Counted from the stretch's first letter, positions 17,784 through 27,491 are shown. The stretch: DNA of 64,000 bases from CAVTBX01 sp963733135 (GCA_963733135.1 CAVTBX010000008.1:1-64000); one strand, 5' to 3'. Program-made: numbers and translations. Notes: generated by a model from the sequence alone, not told the origin.

Positions 17784-18425
17784 TCAGTGCGTCAGGCGCT
17801 CGACGTGGCTCTCGCGCCCAACGAGGACTTCGGACACGAGCTCCGGCGGAAAGAGCCCGTGCTCGACGACGCCCGGCGTTGCCGCCAGCCGCGCCGCCAG
17901 CTCCTCTGGATCCTCGACCGCGCCCGTGAAGTCCGCAATGACCCCGCCGTCCGGGCTCGGGGGCACGTCGCGAAGCTCGGCGTCACCTAGCGCCCGCAAC
18001 GTCGCGTCGAGACCGTAGGCGAGGAGCTCGAGCGGGATGGGAGTTCGGATCGCGTCCACGAGCTTGTCCGACGAGGCGATGACGACGAACCGGTCGGCGG
18101 CGGCTGCGACGACCTTCTCCCGCGTGTGCGCGGCACCGCCGCCCTTCACCAGCCAGAGATCGGGCGCGATCTGATCCGCGCCGTCGATCGCGATGTCGAG
18201 GCGCGCGAGACCCGCGAACGGCTCGACCGGGAGCCCCAGCGCGACCGCGGCGCTCTCCGTTGCCAGCGAGGTCGAGACGCAGCGGATGTCGAGACTGCGC
18301 GCAGCGAGCGCCGGCAGCAGGAACCCGACGGTCGAGCCGGTTCCGAGCCCTACGGTCATCCCGTCCTCGACGAGCTCGGCAGCGGCCTCCGCCGCGATCC
18401 TCTTCTCTCGCTCGACCTCGTTCAC
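17784..18425 (-). CDS. rpiA: Ribose-5-phosphate isomerase A
   Basis: RpiA interconverts ribose 5-phosphate and ribulose 5-phosphate in the pentose phosphate pathway. The 213-residue product has the family motifs GLGTGSTV (phosphate loop, about 26-33), AIDGADQI (catalytic Asp region) and KGGGAAHTREKVVA (catalytic Glu/Lys region). The ATG at 18425 follows family length. It is divergent from the YihY gene with a 71-base spacer. Confidence 0.95.
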   Translation of the reverse strand: MNEVEREKRIAAEAAAELVEDGMTVGLGTGSTVGFLLPALAARSLDIRCVSTSLATESAAVALGLPVEPFAGLARLDIAIDGADQIAPDLWLVKGGGAAHTREKVVAAAADRFVVIASSDKLVDAIRTPIPLELLAYGLDATLRALGDAELRDVPPSPDGGVIADFTGAVEDPEELAARLAATPGVVEHGLFPPELVSEVLVGRESHVERLTH

Positions 18426-18496
18426 GCCACCATTGTCGCGACCGCTGCGGTCGGGCTTATCGTTTGACGCCGGATGGGCTGGGTAGTCGAGAGACG

Positions 18497-19471
18497 ATGA
18501 CCGACGCGACGACGCCCGAGCCGACGCGGCCCGCCAGGCCGACCCAGCTCGGCAAGGGTGGCTGGGTGGCGGTGCTGAAGCGCACCGGCAAGGAGTTCAT
18601 GGATGACGGCCTGACGGACTGGGCCGCCGCGCTCACGTACTACGGCATCCTCTCGCTCTTCCCAGCCCTGATCGCTCTGGTCTCGGTCGTCGGGCTGGTC
18701 GGCACGTCTGCGATCGACCCGCTGATCGAGAACCTCGCGACCTTCGCGCCAAGCGCCGCCCGAGACATCCTCGTGAACGCGATCGAAGGCCTTGCCGAGA
18801 GCCAGAGCGCGGCCGGGCTCCTCTTCTTCGTCGGAATCGCCGGCGCTCTGTGGGCGGCCTCGGGCTACGTCGGCGCGTTCATGCGGGCCTCGAACGCGAT
18901 CTACGACGTCGACGAGGGTCGGCCCTTCTGGAAGACGATCCCGCTCCGCCTCGTCATCACCGTCACGATGCTCGTCTTTCTCGGCGCCAGCGCGATGATG
19001 GTCGTCATCACCGGCCCGCTCGCCGAGAAGGTGGGTGACCTGATCGGGCTCGGCGAGGTTGCCGTGACGGCCTGGGAGATCGCCAAGTGGCCTGTGCTTC
19101 TTCTTGTCGTGAGCTTCATGTTCGCGATCCTCTACTGGGCCAGCCCCAACGTCCACCAGCCCGGATTCCTCTGGATCACCCCGGGCGGCATCCTCGCGGT
19201 GATCGTCTGGATGATCGCGTCGGGGCTCTTCGCCCTCTACGTGGGCAACTTCGGGTCGTACAACAAGACCTATGGCTCGCTCGGCGCCGTGATCACGTTC
19301 CTCGTCTGGCTCTGGGTCTCGAATCTCGCGATTCTTCTCGGAGCGGAGTTCAACGCGGAGCTTCAGCGTGGCCGGGAGATCAAGGCCGGACACGACCCCG
19401 AGGAGGAGCCGTTCCTCGAACCCAAGGACACGCGAAAGCTTGACGAGTCAGACAACGACCGCAGTCATTGA
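18497..19471 (+). CDS. YihY/virulence factor BrkB family membrane protein
   Basis: A 324-residue inner-membrane protein with about six hydrophobic segments. Its family signatures are DWAAALTYYGILSLFPALI near the N-terminus (about 38-56), ALWAASGYVGAFMRASNAIYDVDEGRPFWKTIPLRL, and a late NFGSYNKTYGSLGAVITFLVWLWVSNLAILLGAEFNAE. The acidic cytosolic C-terminus is rich in Glu and Asp. The ATG at 18497 is used because upstream extension runs through the rpiA shadow. The family is often misnamed RNase BN; its transport or envelope role is not defined. Confidence 0.92.
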   Translation: MTDATTPEPTRPARPTQLGKGGWVAVLKRTGKEFMDDGLTDWAAALTYYGILSLFPALIALVSVVGLVGTSAIDPLIENLATFAPSAARDILVNAIEGLAESQSAAGLLFFVGIAGALWAASGYVGAFMRASNAIYDVDEGRPFWKTIPLRLVITVTMLVFLGASAMMVVITGPLAEKVGDLIGLGEVAVTAWEIAKWPVLLLVVSFMFAILYWASPNVHQPGFLWITPGGILAVIVWMIASGLFALYVGNFGSYNKTYGSLGAVITFLVWLWVSNLAILLGAEFNAELQRGREIKAGHDPEEEPFLEPKDTRKLDESDNDRSH

Positions 19472-19544
19472 CTCGGGGTAATAGCGCGATTCGGGGAGCC
19501 CGGCTCCGCGTCGTTGGGGATGCGCGCCTAACGGCCTGACGACG

Positions 19545-19766
19545 ATGCTCACACCAACAAGGGTGGGTGAGGAGCCGAACGAGATCATGGTGACGCGGTG
19601 CGCTTGGTGCGAGCGGTACGCCCTTGCGGGCGAGTGGGTTTCGGAGCGAGAAGACGGCGCTGCCGTAGCTACCTCGGGAACACATCTCGTCTCTCACGGC
19701 ATCTGCCCGTCGTGCGCCGACGAGCGTCGGCAAGCGGCGGTTGCCACAAGCTCTGAAGAGTCGTAA
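19545..19766 (+). CDS. Small zinc-ribbon-like protein (CxxC...CxxC)
   Basis: A 73-residue protein with Cys-Ala-Trp-Cys (CAWC) after MVTR and Cys-Pro-Ser-Cys (ICPSC) about 35 residues later, with GEWVS and SHGICP between. This is the layout of small single zinc-ribbon proteins common in actinobacteria. The true start could be the ATG at 19587 (MVTRCAWC). Function unknown. Confidence 0.6.
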   Translation: MLTPTRVGEEPNEIMVTRCAWCERYALAGEWVSEREDGAAVATSGTHLVSHGICPSCADERRQAAVATSSEES

Positions 19767-19794
19767 GCTCGCCCCAGCTCGGGAAGGAGAAACG

Positions 19795-20955
19795 ATGCTT
19801 CGGAGGCGGGTGGTGCTCGGCACTCTGGCGGTCACCGGCGCCTTAATGCTCGGCGACCACGCGGCGGCCGCGGTCTGCGCTCCCTGGCGGACCGTCTCCG
19901 TTCCCAACATCGCCGGCACCTTGTTCGGGGTCGCCGCCCATTCGAGGAGCGACGCGATGGCCGTCGGCGACGGGGGCCAGCACGCCTTTGCTCTTCGCCG
20001 GGGGCCCGGTGGGCCGTGGCGGGCGGTCGACGTGCCCGCACGTGGAAGCCAGTCCGAGCTGAGCGACGTCGCGCGAGTTCCCGGCACGGACGACTACTGG
20101 GCCGTCGGAAGCTTTACGACCAACGCAGGCGCGATCCGCACGCACATCGTGCGTTGGACAGGGAGCAAGTGGATCGTCGTGCCCAGTCCGTACGTGTCGA
20201 ACTTTAGGTCCACGCTCAGGGGTGTGACTGCGCTCTCCACCACGAACGCCTGGGCCGTTGGAAGCTTCGAGATCCTCGGTCGCTCCGCCCGCACGCTCGT
20301 GTTGCGCTGGAATGGAACCAGCTGGCGCATCGTCGACAGCCCGAGCCCGCTCCATCCCTCGGCCACGTTTGATGTGCCTATCGACCACCTCAACGACGTG
20401 ATTGCCGTCTCCCCTGGAAACCTCTGGACTGCCGGGGACATGTCCTACGAGGGGGCGGACGAAGACCGTCGGACTTTCATTCTGCGGCGGCAGGCGCCTA
20501 CGTGGCAAACATCCTTCCTGCCTCAGCAGGGCTTCGAGGACACGCTCGAGTCGATCTCCGCGCTCTCGCCGCGAGACATCTGGACAGTGGGTTGGACAAC
20601 CGGCCCGACCGGAACGGTCGACCCCTTGACCTTTCACTGGAATGGTCAGGCGTGGTCGCGAGTAGCCGTGCCAGCGAGGCAGCCCGGACAGGTTCAGACC
20701 TACCTCTACGGCGTCGAGTCGCTCTCTCCCTCGAAGACCTGGGCGGTTGGCCAGGAGGACGTGGATCTTGGGATTAGGGCGATGGTGCTCCGGTGGAACG
20801 GCACGGTTTGGAGGACCGTAAGCAATCCAGGCGCACCCCATAACAGCTTCCTGCGAGACGTCGCTCGTGTGCCCGGCAGCGAGGTCACCTGGGCGGTCGG
20901 CGGGTTACTGGGCGTCGGAGGCGTGAACACCCCGCTGATCCAGCGCCACTGCTAG
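19795..20955 (+). CDS. Secreted WAVG-repeat (beta-propeller-like) protein
   Basis: A 386-residue exported protein with a signal peptide (MLRRRVVLGTLAVTGALMLG, cleavage near AAAAVCAPW) and about seven repeats with the pattern NAWAVGS...LRWNGTSW...SPSP. Such WAVG/RWNG repeats suggest a beta-propeller. A GGAGAAACG ribosome binding site supports the ATG at 19795. A close paralogue lies inside the mobile element at 58974-60131, alignable over nearly its whole length. No enzymatic motif is seen; a surface or extracellular binding role is an inference. Confidence 0.82.
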   Translation: MLRRRVVLGTLAVTGALMLGDHAAAAVCAPWRTVSVPNIAGTLFGVAAHSRSDAMAVGDGGQHAFALRRGPGGPWRAVDVPARGSQSELSDVARVPGTDDYWAVGSFTTNAGAIRTHIVRWTGSKWIVVPSPYVSNFRSTLRGVTALSTTNAWAVGSFEILGRSARTLVLRWNGTSWRIVDSPSPLHPSATFDVPIDHLNDVIAVSPGNLWTAGDMSYEGADEDRRTFILRRQAPTWQTSFLPQQGFEDTLESISALSPRDIWTVGWTTGPTGTVDPLTFHWNGQAWSRVAVPARQPGQVQTYLYGVESLSPSKTWAVGQEDVDLGIRAMVLRWNGTVWRTVSNPGAPHNSFLRDVARVPGSEVTWAVGGLLGVGGVNTPLIQRHC

Positions 20956-20975
20956 ACGGCTTTCGTTCGCAGCGG

Positions 20976-22401
20976 CTAGACCGCGTCGGCGGCCGCCAGT
21001 TCCTCCTCGGGTGGCCTCATCCACCCGTGCGGCTGGTGATCGATCGTCATCTCGACCTCTTCTGTCGGCAGCGAGCGCAGCGCGGCGCCCAGCGCCTCGG
21101 AGTAGCTCGGGAACTGCGCGATCGTGTCCTTCAGGACGTCGCACGTGATCTCGGCGCGGATGGCGAGCACGGCCTGGTGGATCCACTCGCCGGCCAGGGG
21201 CGCGACGGCCCACGCGCCGACGAGCACGTCGCGGTCGCGGTCGACGACGACGCCGAAGATCCCGTTCGGCTCGCGCTGGTAGGTGTAGGGCCTGGCGATC
21301 GTGGTCGGCAGGAAGATCTCGTTCGCGACGACGTCGAGCCCGGCCTCTCGGGCCTCCGGTCTCCGTCATACCGACCGCGGCGACCTCCGGATCCGTGAAG
21401 TAGACGCGCGGCACGGCCCGGTAGTCCGCCCGAACGTCGTGGCCGAGGATGTCGCGGGCGGCGATCCGGCCCTGGTACTTGGCCACGTGCGTGAAGCCAC
21501 CGCCGGCAACGTCGCCGATCCCCCAAACGCCGTTGGCGGCCCGGCAACGCTCGTCCACCTCGATCCCGCGTCGGCCAGGCTCGATGCCGACTGTGTCGAG
21601 CCCGATGTCGTCGACGCGCGGCTTTCGCCCGGTCGCGACGACGAGCACCTCGCCCTGCGCCTCGGAGCCGTCGTCCATGACGACGAGACGGCTCGGCCCG
21701 TCGCGACGCACCTCGGTCGCGCGCCGGTTCAGGACGAGCTCGATGCCGTCATCGGCCAGGATCTCCGCCAGACGCTCGCCGATCCGCGGCTCGTCGCGCG
21801 GCGCGAGGCGGTCACCGCCCTGGATCACGGTCACCCGCGAGCCGAAGCGGGCGAGGAACTGCGAGATCTCGAGCCCGACCGCCCCGCCGCCGACGACGAC
21901 CGCGCTCGCAGGGATCTCTGTGATGTCCATCGCCTCGCGGTTCGTCCAGTAGCCGGCCTCCTCGAGGCCCGGGATCGGCGGGATGACCGCCTCCGCTCCG
22001 GTCGCGACGACGATCGCGTCGCACTCGAGGAGCTCGCCGTCGACCTCGACGCGGCCTCGGCCGGCGATCCGGCCCGGCGCCTTGAAGACCGTCACGCCGC
22101 GCGCCTCGTAGCGGGCGACCCGCTCCGAGTCGTCGTGGTTCGAGACCATGTAGTCGCGATAAGCCGAGAGGTCGGCAAAGTCGAGCATCGGAGGGTGGAT
22201 CCCGGCCGCGCGCATCGCCTTTCCGCGCAGCTCGGTCGGCCGAAGGAGCGTCTTCGAGGGAATGCAGCCCCAATTCGTGCACTCGCCGCCGATCACCTCG
22301 CGCTCGACGAGCGCGACGCGCTTTCCGTGCTTCACGAGCGTGTTCAGGGCCACCTCGCCGCCCGGGCCGGCGCCCAGGATCACCACGTCGAACCGAGGCA
22401 T
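20976..22401 (-). CDS. Dihydrolipoamide dehydrogenase-family flavoprotein, frameshifted
   Basis: A pyridine nucleotide-disulfide oxidoreductase of the LPD/mercuric reductase family. The N-terminal part has the FAD motif ILGAGPGGEVA, the redox pair Cys41/Cys46 in GGECTNWGCIPSK, the NAD motif VVVGGGAVGLEI and GIGDVAGGGFTHVA. Near 21356-21359 one extra G/C shifts the frame: the open frame continues as arginine-rich noise, while the expected EAREAGLDVVANEIF and the C-terminal dimerisation domain (PLAGEWIHQAVLAIRAEITCDVLKD) lie in the next frame and end at 20976. The lipoamide or other disulfide substrate is unknown. It lies divergent from the cyclase gene with 25 bases between starts. Confidence 0.82.
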
Positions 22402-22426
22402 CTGGGAGATCGTATGCTCGTGCCTC

Positions 22427-23044
22427 GTGGAGATCATCGACGTCAGCGTCCCGATCCGCTCGGAGATGCCGATCTACGACGGCAATCCGGGTGTGCGGCT
22501 GACGCGCGTGCAGGCGATCGAGGACGGCGAGGCTGCGAACGTCAGCGAGCTCGAGCTGGGCGTCCATACCGGCACCCATGTCGACGCGCCGCTCCACTTC
22601 ATCGAGGGCGGTGACGGCGCCGAGACGCTGCCGCTCGAGGTTCTGATCGGCGCCGCCCACGTCGTCGACGCCACGTCGCTCGATGGCCCCATCGACGCGG
22701 AGTCTCTCGACGGCCTCGAGCTCCCGAAGGACGCCGAGCGGCTCATCCTGAAAACACGCAACTCGGAGCTCTGGCGGCGGAACGATTTCACGCGGGAGTT
22801 CATCAGGCTGACCGCCGACGGGGCGCGCATGCTGATCGGCCGCGGTGCGAGGCTCGTCGCGCTCGACTACCTCTCGATCGGCGACCAGGAGGCCCACCGT
22901 GTCCTGCTCGGCTCGGGCATCGTCGCGCTCGAGGGTCTCGACCTCCGTGACGTGGAGCCCGGCCCGTATGAGCTCATCTGCCTCCCGCTTCGGCTGGTCG
23001 GCTCGGACGGGGCACCGGCGCGCGCGGTGCTGATCCGCGACTAG
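22427..23044 (+). CDS. Cyclase family protein (kynurenine formamidase-like)
   Basis: A 205-residue metal-dependent hydrolase of the cyclase/KynB family, cytosolic. The metal-binding signature HTGTHVDAPLHF is at about residues 46-57, preceded by IDVSVPIRSEMPIYDGNP, typical of the family. The rest includes RLILKTRNSELW and VALDYLSIGDQEAHRVLL. Kynurenine formamidase is the best-known activity but other members act on different substrates. The GTG at 22427 fits family starts. The GH15 gene begins three bases after its stop on the same strand. Confidence 0.9.
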   Translation: MEIIDVSVPIRSEMPIYDGNPGVRLTRVQAIEDGEAANVSELELGVHTGTHVDAPLHFIEGGDGAETLPLEVLIGAAHVVDATSLDGPIDAESLDGLELPKDAERLILKTRNSELWRRNDFTREFIRLTADGARMLIGRGARLVALDYLSIGDQEAHRVLLGSGIVALEGLDLRDVEPGPYELICLPLRLVGSDGAPARAVLIRD

Positions 23045-23047
23045 ACC

Positions 23048-24859
23048 ATGGCGGGGCCGACGGTCGACTACCTGCCGATCGCCGAGCACGGGATCATCGG
23101 CGACCTGCACTCGATCGCGCTCGTCGGGACGGACGGGACGATCGACTGGTACTGCCCCGGCCGCTTCGACGCCCCGAGCGTCTTCGCCTCGATCCTCGAC
23201 AAGGACAAGGGCGGCTACTGGCGCATCTGCCCGGCCGAGGACGTCGGCACTTCCAAACAGCTCTACTTCCCTGACACGAACGTCCTGATGACGCGCTTCC
23301 TCACCCCGGAGGGCGTCGTCGAGATGCAGGATTTCATGCCGGTCTCGGAGGCCGGGCGGGAACATCGCCAGCGGATCATCCGGCGCCTGGTCGCCGTCCG
23401 GGGAGAGCTCCACCTCCGCCTCGAGCTCGAGCCGCGCTTCGACTACGCGCGGGCCGAGCACGAGACCCACCTCTTCGAGGGCGGCGTCGTCTTCCACGGG
23501 CCCGACCTTTCGCTGGCGCTCGACTCGGCCGTGAACCTGGAGGAGACCGAGCAGGGTGTGAAGGCGATGTTCACCCTCAGCGAGGGCGAGGCGGCGACGT
23601 TCACGCTCGAGTCGGTGGACGAGACCTACGAGACGCACAAGCACTCGGAGGAGGAGACGCGCGAGCTCTTCGACCGAACGGTGCAGTACTGGCGGAAGTG
23701 GCTTCGGCCCTGCCGCTACGAGGGCCGCTGGCGAGAGATGGTCTACCGCTCGGCCCTGACGCTCAAGCTCCTCACGTACGAGCCGACCGGCGCCATCCTC
23801 GCCGCGCCCACGACGAGCCTCCCGGAGCAGGTCGGCGGCGGGCGCAACTGGGACTACCGCTTCACGTGGATCCGCGACGCGGCGTTCTCCGTCTATGCCC
23901 TCCTGCGCCTCGGCTTCAAGGAGGAGGCCGAGGCGTTCATGGGCTGGCTGGCGAGTCGCCTGAACGAGTCCGCGGGAGGTGGTTCGGGCCCGCTTCAGAT
24001 CATGTACGGCATCGACGGTAGGCCCGATCTGGAGGAGACCCATCTGGATCACCTCGAGGGCTACGAGGGCTCCTCGCCGGTCCGAATCGGAAACGGCGCC
24101 GCGACCCAGCTCCAGCTGGACATCTACGGCGAGATGATCGACTCGGTCTACCTCTACAACAAGTACGGCCGTCCGCTCTACCACTCGGGCTGGGAGGCGC
24201 TGCGACGCGTCATCGACTGGCTCTGCGAGAACTGGGATCAACCCGACGAGGGGGTCTGGGAGACGCGCGGCGGCAAGCAGAATTTCACGTACTCGCGCCT
24301 CATGTGCTGGGTGGCCGTCGAGCGGGCAATCCGGATCGGCAGGCAGCGCGGCCTCCCCGCCGACCTCGTCGGCTGGATGCGCGTCCGCGACGAGATCTAC
24401 GAGCAGATCATGGAGCGCGGCTGGAACGAGGAGCGCGGGGCGTTCGTCCAGCACTACGACACGGACGTGCTGGACGCCTCGATCCTCCTCATGCCGATGG
24501 TCAAGTTCATCGCCCCCACCGACCCGCGCTGGCTCTCGACGCTCGACGCGATCGGGCGCGAGCTCGTTTCCGACAGCCTCGTCTACCGCTACAACACGAA
24601 GGCCTCACCCGACGGGCTCGAGGGCGAGGAGGGCACGTTCTCGATCTGCTCGTTCTGGTATGTGGAGGCGCTGGCGCGTGCGGGCCGGGTCGATGAGGCG
24701 CGACTGGCGTTCGAGAAGATGCTCACCTACGGCAACCACCTCGGGCTCTTCGCAGAGGAGATCGGACCGTCCGGTGAGCTCCTCGGCAACTTCCCGCAGG
24801 CGTTCACCCACCTCTCGCTAATCAGTGCCGCCGTCAACCTCGACCGTCAGCTCGGCTGA
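23048..24859 (+). CDS. Glycoside hydrolase family 15 protein (glucoamylase/trehalase-like)
   Basis: A 603-residue enzyme of the GH15 bacterial type with an N-terminal beta-sandwich (DYLPIAEHGIIGDLHSIALVGTDGTIDWYCPGRFDAPSVFA) and a C-terminal alpha/alpha-barrel (YRFTWIRDAAFSVYALLRLGF, then late GTFSICSFWYVEALARAGRVDEA). It has no signal peptide, so it is probably cytoplasmic, with glycogen-derived maltooligosaccharides or trehalose as candidate substrates. It immediately follows the cyclase gene. Full length for the family. Confidence 0.93.
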   Translation: MAGPTVDYLPIAEHGIIGDLHSIALVGTDGTIDWYCPGRFDAPSVFASILDKDKGGYWRICPAEDVGTSKQLYFPDTNVLMTRFLTPEGVVEMQDFMPVSEAGREHRQRIIRRLVAVRGELHLRLELEPRFDYARAEHETHLFEGGVVFHGPDLSLALDSAVNLEETEQGVKAMFTLSEGEAATFTLESVDETYETHKHSEEETRELFDRTVQYWRKWLRPCRYEGRWREMVYRSALTLKLLTYEPTGAILAAPTTSLPEQVGGGRNWDYRFTWIRDAAFSVYALLRLGFKEEAEAFMGWLASRLNESAGGGSGPLQIMYGIDGRPDLEETHLDHLEGYEGSSPVRIGNGAATQLQLDIYGEMIDSVYLYNKYGRPLYHSGWEALRRVIDWLCENWDQPDEGVWETRGGKQNFTYSRLMCWVAVERAIRIGRQRGLPADLVGWMRVRDEIYEQIMERGWNEERGAFVQHYDTDVLDASILLMPMVKFIAPTDPRWLSTLDAIGRELVSDSLVYRYNTKASPDGLEGEEGTFSICSFWYVEALARAGRVDEARLAFEKMLTYGNHLGLFAEEIGPSGELLGNFPQAFTHLSLISAAVNLDRQLG

Positions 24860-25910
24860 AGCCGAGGCGACCGCGAAGCGCGAGGCGGTCCTCGAGGCTG
24901 CCTCACGGCGCGGCTTTCCGGGCGTCGTCCTCACGGGCGCACCATCCGTCCGCTGGCTTCTCTGTGGCCGCGGACGGCCCGTGGTCTTCGGTGAGGCCTC
25001 GTACGCCGTTGTCGTGAGCGAGGACAGCACGGTAGTCCTCCACCCCGACATCGAGGCTTCGCGCGTCGCGGCCGAGGAGCGGCTCGAGGAGCTCGGCGCC
25101 CGCGTCGAGACGTACCCGTGGCACGAAGGCCCGAAAGCAGCCCTGGACGAGTTTGCGGCGGGGTTCGTCCGGGAGGACGAGCTGGCCGGCGAGCTCAAAG
25201 CCCTGCGCCGGGAGCTTCGTCCCGAGGAGCTCGAGCGCTACCGCGCCGCAGGGCGCGACACCGCCGCGGCGATGGCCGAGACGCTCGAGCGGCTGGAGCC
25301 GAAGCTCACGGAGCTCGACGCCGCCGCCGAGCTCGGCACTGCCTGCGTGCGGCGTGGGCTCTCGACGCCGGTGCTCCTCGCGGGCGGCGAGGGGCGGCAG
25401 GAGCGACACCGGCACCCGATCCCGACCGGCGCGCCGCTCGGGCGCCACGCACTCCTCGCAGTCACGGCAGAGCGCGAGGGCCTCCATGTCTCGATCACGC
25501 GGCTCCTCGCCTTCGGTGAGCCCCCTGCGGAACTCGCACGCCGCGTCCGCGTAGCAGCCGAGGTAGATGCGGCGATGCTCTCGGCGTCCCGGCCGGGAAC
25601 GCCGTTGAACGAGATCCTCCGCGTCGCGGCGGACACCTACGAGCAGCTCGGCTTCCCGGGGGAGTGGCGACACCACCATCAGGGCGGCATCACCGGCTAC
25701 GCAGGCCGGGAGGTCTTCGCGACGCCAGAAGAGACGACGCTCCTCCCCACTGACGGTGCCGTCGCATGGAATCCGTCTGTCACGGGCGGCGGCAAGTCCG
25801 AGGACACAGCTCTTGTGACGAGCGAGGGCCTTGAAGTGATCACCCGAACTCCGGGGCTTCCCGAGCTCTCCGTTGACGGGCTTCCCCGTCCGGACATCGT
25901 CGTCCGCTAG
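24825..25910 (+). CDS. M24 (aminopeptidase P-like) fold protein, probably catalytically altered
   Basis: The 361-residue product has an N-terminal creatinase-like domain (GVVLTGAPSVRWLLCGRGRPVVFGEASYAVVVSEDSTVVLHPDIEA) and a pita-bread domain. Parts of the usual C-terminal framework remain (EWRHHHQGGITGYAGRE, DGAVAWNPSVTGGGKSEDTALVTSEGLEVIT), but I do not find the five metal-binding Asp/Asp/His/Glu/Glu positions in canonical context. It may be a non-metal M24-like protein. The GTG start at 24825 overlaps the GH15 stop by 35 bases; a later start is possible. Confidence 0.72.
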   Translation: MPPSTSTVSSAEAEATAKREAVLEAASRRGFPGVVLTGAPSVRWLLCGRGRPVVFGEASYAVVVSEDSTVVLHPDIEASRVAAEERLEELGARVETYPWHEGPKAALDEFAAGFVREDELAGELKALRRELRPEELERYRAAGRDTAAAMAETLERLEPKLTELDAAAELGTACVRRGLSTPVLLAGGEGRQERHRHPIPTGAPLGRHALLAVTAEREGLHVSITRLLAFGEPPAELARRVRVAAEVDAAMLSASRPGTPLNEILRVAADTYEQLGFPGEWRHHHQGGITGYAGREVFATPEETTLLPTDGAVAWNPSVTGGGKSEDTALVTSEGLEVITRTPGLPELSVDGLPRPDIVVR

Positions 25911-25954
25911 CCGTTCTGACCCACCCGCTCTCTGGGCGGGGAACGCCCGACCTG

Positions 25955-25981
25955 GGCCTTGTATCAGTCTGTTACAAGGCC
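25955..25981. terminator. Inverted repeat downstream of the M24-like gene
   Basis: GGCCTTGTA at 25955-25963 pairs with TACAAGGCC at 25973-25981 around a 9-base loop. It sits about 45 bases after the stop at 25910 and lacks a T-tract. It could end the upstream transcript or act as an operator before mreB. The remaining 130 bases to mreB look structured but I recognise no riboswitch. Confidence 0.4.
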
Positions 25982-26115
25982 AGTGGGCAAGCCCTCACTC
26001 GAGGTTTCCCGCACGTCCGGTAGGCCGTGGATGCGCTTAGCAACACTGTCACTAAAGCCTCGGTGGCACCCAGAAGGGGCGCACAGCAGACGATGCCCGT
26101 AGTCTCGGTGGCGCT

Positions 26116-27183
26116 TTGGGCTTCTTTCGGCACCTGAGCACCCCGGGACGCCGCGACATGGCGGTCGACCTGGGGACTGCGAACACCGTTGTGTTCGTGC
26201 GCGGCGAGGGGATCGTCCTCTTTGAGCCCTCGGTCGTCGCGATCGACGACTCGACCGGTGACGTCTACGCGGTCGGGGCGGACGCGAAGCAGATGATCGG
26301 ACGCACGCCGGCGTCGATTCGGGCAATCCGGCCGCTTCGGGACGGCGTGATCGCGGACTTCGAGGTGACGGAGGCGATGCTCCGCGACTTCATCAAGAAG
26401 GCGCTCGGCCGCCGGCTGGCGGCGCCCCGCGTCGTCCTCTGCGTCCCGAGCGGCATCACCGAGGTCGAGGAACGAGCGGTGACCGAGGCAGCCGAGTCGG
26501 CCGGGGCAGGACGGGCCGTGCTGATCGACGAGCCGATGGCGGCTGCGATCGGCGCCGACCTCCCGGTCGAGGAGGCGGCCGGGAACATGGTCGTCGACAT
26601 CGGCGGCGGCACGAGCGAGGTGGCGGTCATCTCCCTCGGCGGAATCGTGGTCTCGACCTCGATCCGCGTCGGCGGCTATGAGATGGACGACGCGATAGCA
26701 GCCCACGTCAAGAACCGTCACGGTCTTCTGATCGGCCAGGACAACGCGGAGCAGCTCAAGATCAGCCACGGCTCTGCTTGGGACGTGCCCGTGGAGGGAA
26801 CGGGCGAAGCGCGCGGGCGCGACCAGCTCTCCGGGCTCGTAAGGCGCATCGACCTGACGCCCGAGGAGATTCGCGGCGCGCTCGAGCGTCCCGTAAGCCA
26901 GGTCATCGACGCGACGCGCGACACCCTCGAGCGCACACCGCCGGAGCTCGCCGCGGACATCACGAGCCGCGGCATCGTGCTCGTCGGGGGCGGCACCCTT
27001 CTCCGAGGCCTGGACGAACGCATGCGGCACGAGACGGGACTGCCCGTGCACGTTGTCGACGCCCCGCTCTTGACGGTCGCGAAGGGTGCGGGCCGCAGCC
27101 TCGACGAGTTCGAGACCATGGAACGCATGGCGTCGTCACGTCGGCGCACCTCACAGCCGGGCCGCTTCTTCCGAGGCGCATGA
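26116..27183 (+). CDS. mreB: MreB-like rod shape-determining actin homologue
   Basis: A 355-residue bacterial actin. It has phosphate-binding motifs DLGTANTVV (about 17-25), DEPMAAAIG, DIGGGTSEVAVISLGGIV and the C-terminal VLVGGGTLLRGLDERM. It likely assembles along the membrane, as MreB does, to direct envelope synthesis or polar organisation. The TTG start (reading GFFRHL...MAVDLG) matches MreB N-termini; an ATG at 26158 is the alternative. mreC/mreD are not adjacent; a lipoprotein gene overlaps its stop by ATGA. Confidence 0.92.
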   Translation: MGFFRHLSTPGRRDMAVDLGTANTVVFVRGEGIVLFEPSVVAIDDSTGDVYAVGADAKQMIGRTPASIRAIRPLRDGVIADFEVTEAMLRDFIKKALGRRLAAPRVVLCVPSGITEVEERAVTEAAESAGAGRAVLIDEPMAAAIGADLPVEEAAGNMVVDIGGGTSEVAVISLGGIVVSTSIRVGGYEMDDAIAAHVKNRHGLLIGQDNAEQLKISHGSAWDVPVEGTGEARGRDQLSGLVRRIDLTPEEIRGALERPVSQVIDATRDTLERTPPELAADITSRGIVLVGGGTLLRGLDERMRHETGLPVHVVDAPLLTVAKGAGRSLDEFETMERMASSRRRTSQPGRFFRGA

Positions 27184-27491
27184 CCGGGCGGGCCACGCTG
27201 CTCGCACTCCTCTTGGCGCTCTCGGCAGCGGCCTGTTCCGGGGAGACGAAGACCGTGACGGTGGCGGGTCCGACGGTGACCGAGACCCGGACGGTGACCG
27301 AAAGCGTTCTCGACGACAGCGGCGTGGCCGCCATGGCAGAGACCCTGTGCCGCGAGTACGGCCCACTGGCCCGCACGTTCGGCGGGCTCACGGAGGACGC
27401 TGAGATTGCGGACGAGCTCGTCGAGGACGTCCCGCCTGAGCTCCGCGACGCGGCCCGGCGCGGGTGCCTCGCCGGGCTCGAGTCGGGTTAG
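27180..27491 (+). CDS. Small lipoprotein coupled to mreB
   Basis: A 103-residue protein with a lipoprotein signal peptide: MTGRATLLALLLALSAAACSG, with the lipobox LSAAAC and Cys19 as lipidation site. A Thr/Val-rich spacer (TVTVAGPTVTETRTVTE) follows, then a small C-terminal helical domain with two cysteines. The ATG overlaps the mreB stop, so the two are cotranslated. It should be anchored outside the membrane. Function unknown. Confidence 0.72.
   Translation: MTGRATLLALLLALSAAACSGETKTVTVAGPTVTETRTVTESVLDDSGVAAMAETLCREYGPLARTFGGLTEDAEIADELVEDVPPELRDAARRGCLAGLESG

Noticed and set aside
21812..24454. 880-codon minus ORF opposite the cyclase and GH15 genes
   Set aside because: Antisense of well-identified genes in GC-rich DNA; no protein motif.
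26000..26115. Possible riboswitch or 6S-like RNA before mreB
   Set aside because: Several hairpins are possible but no known consensus fits; left as an undefined leader.
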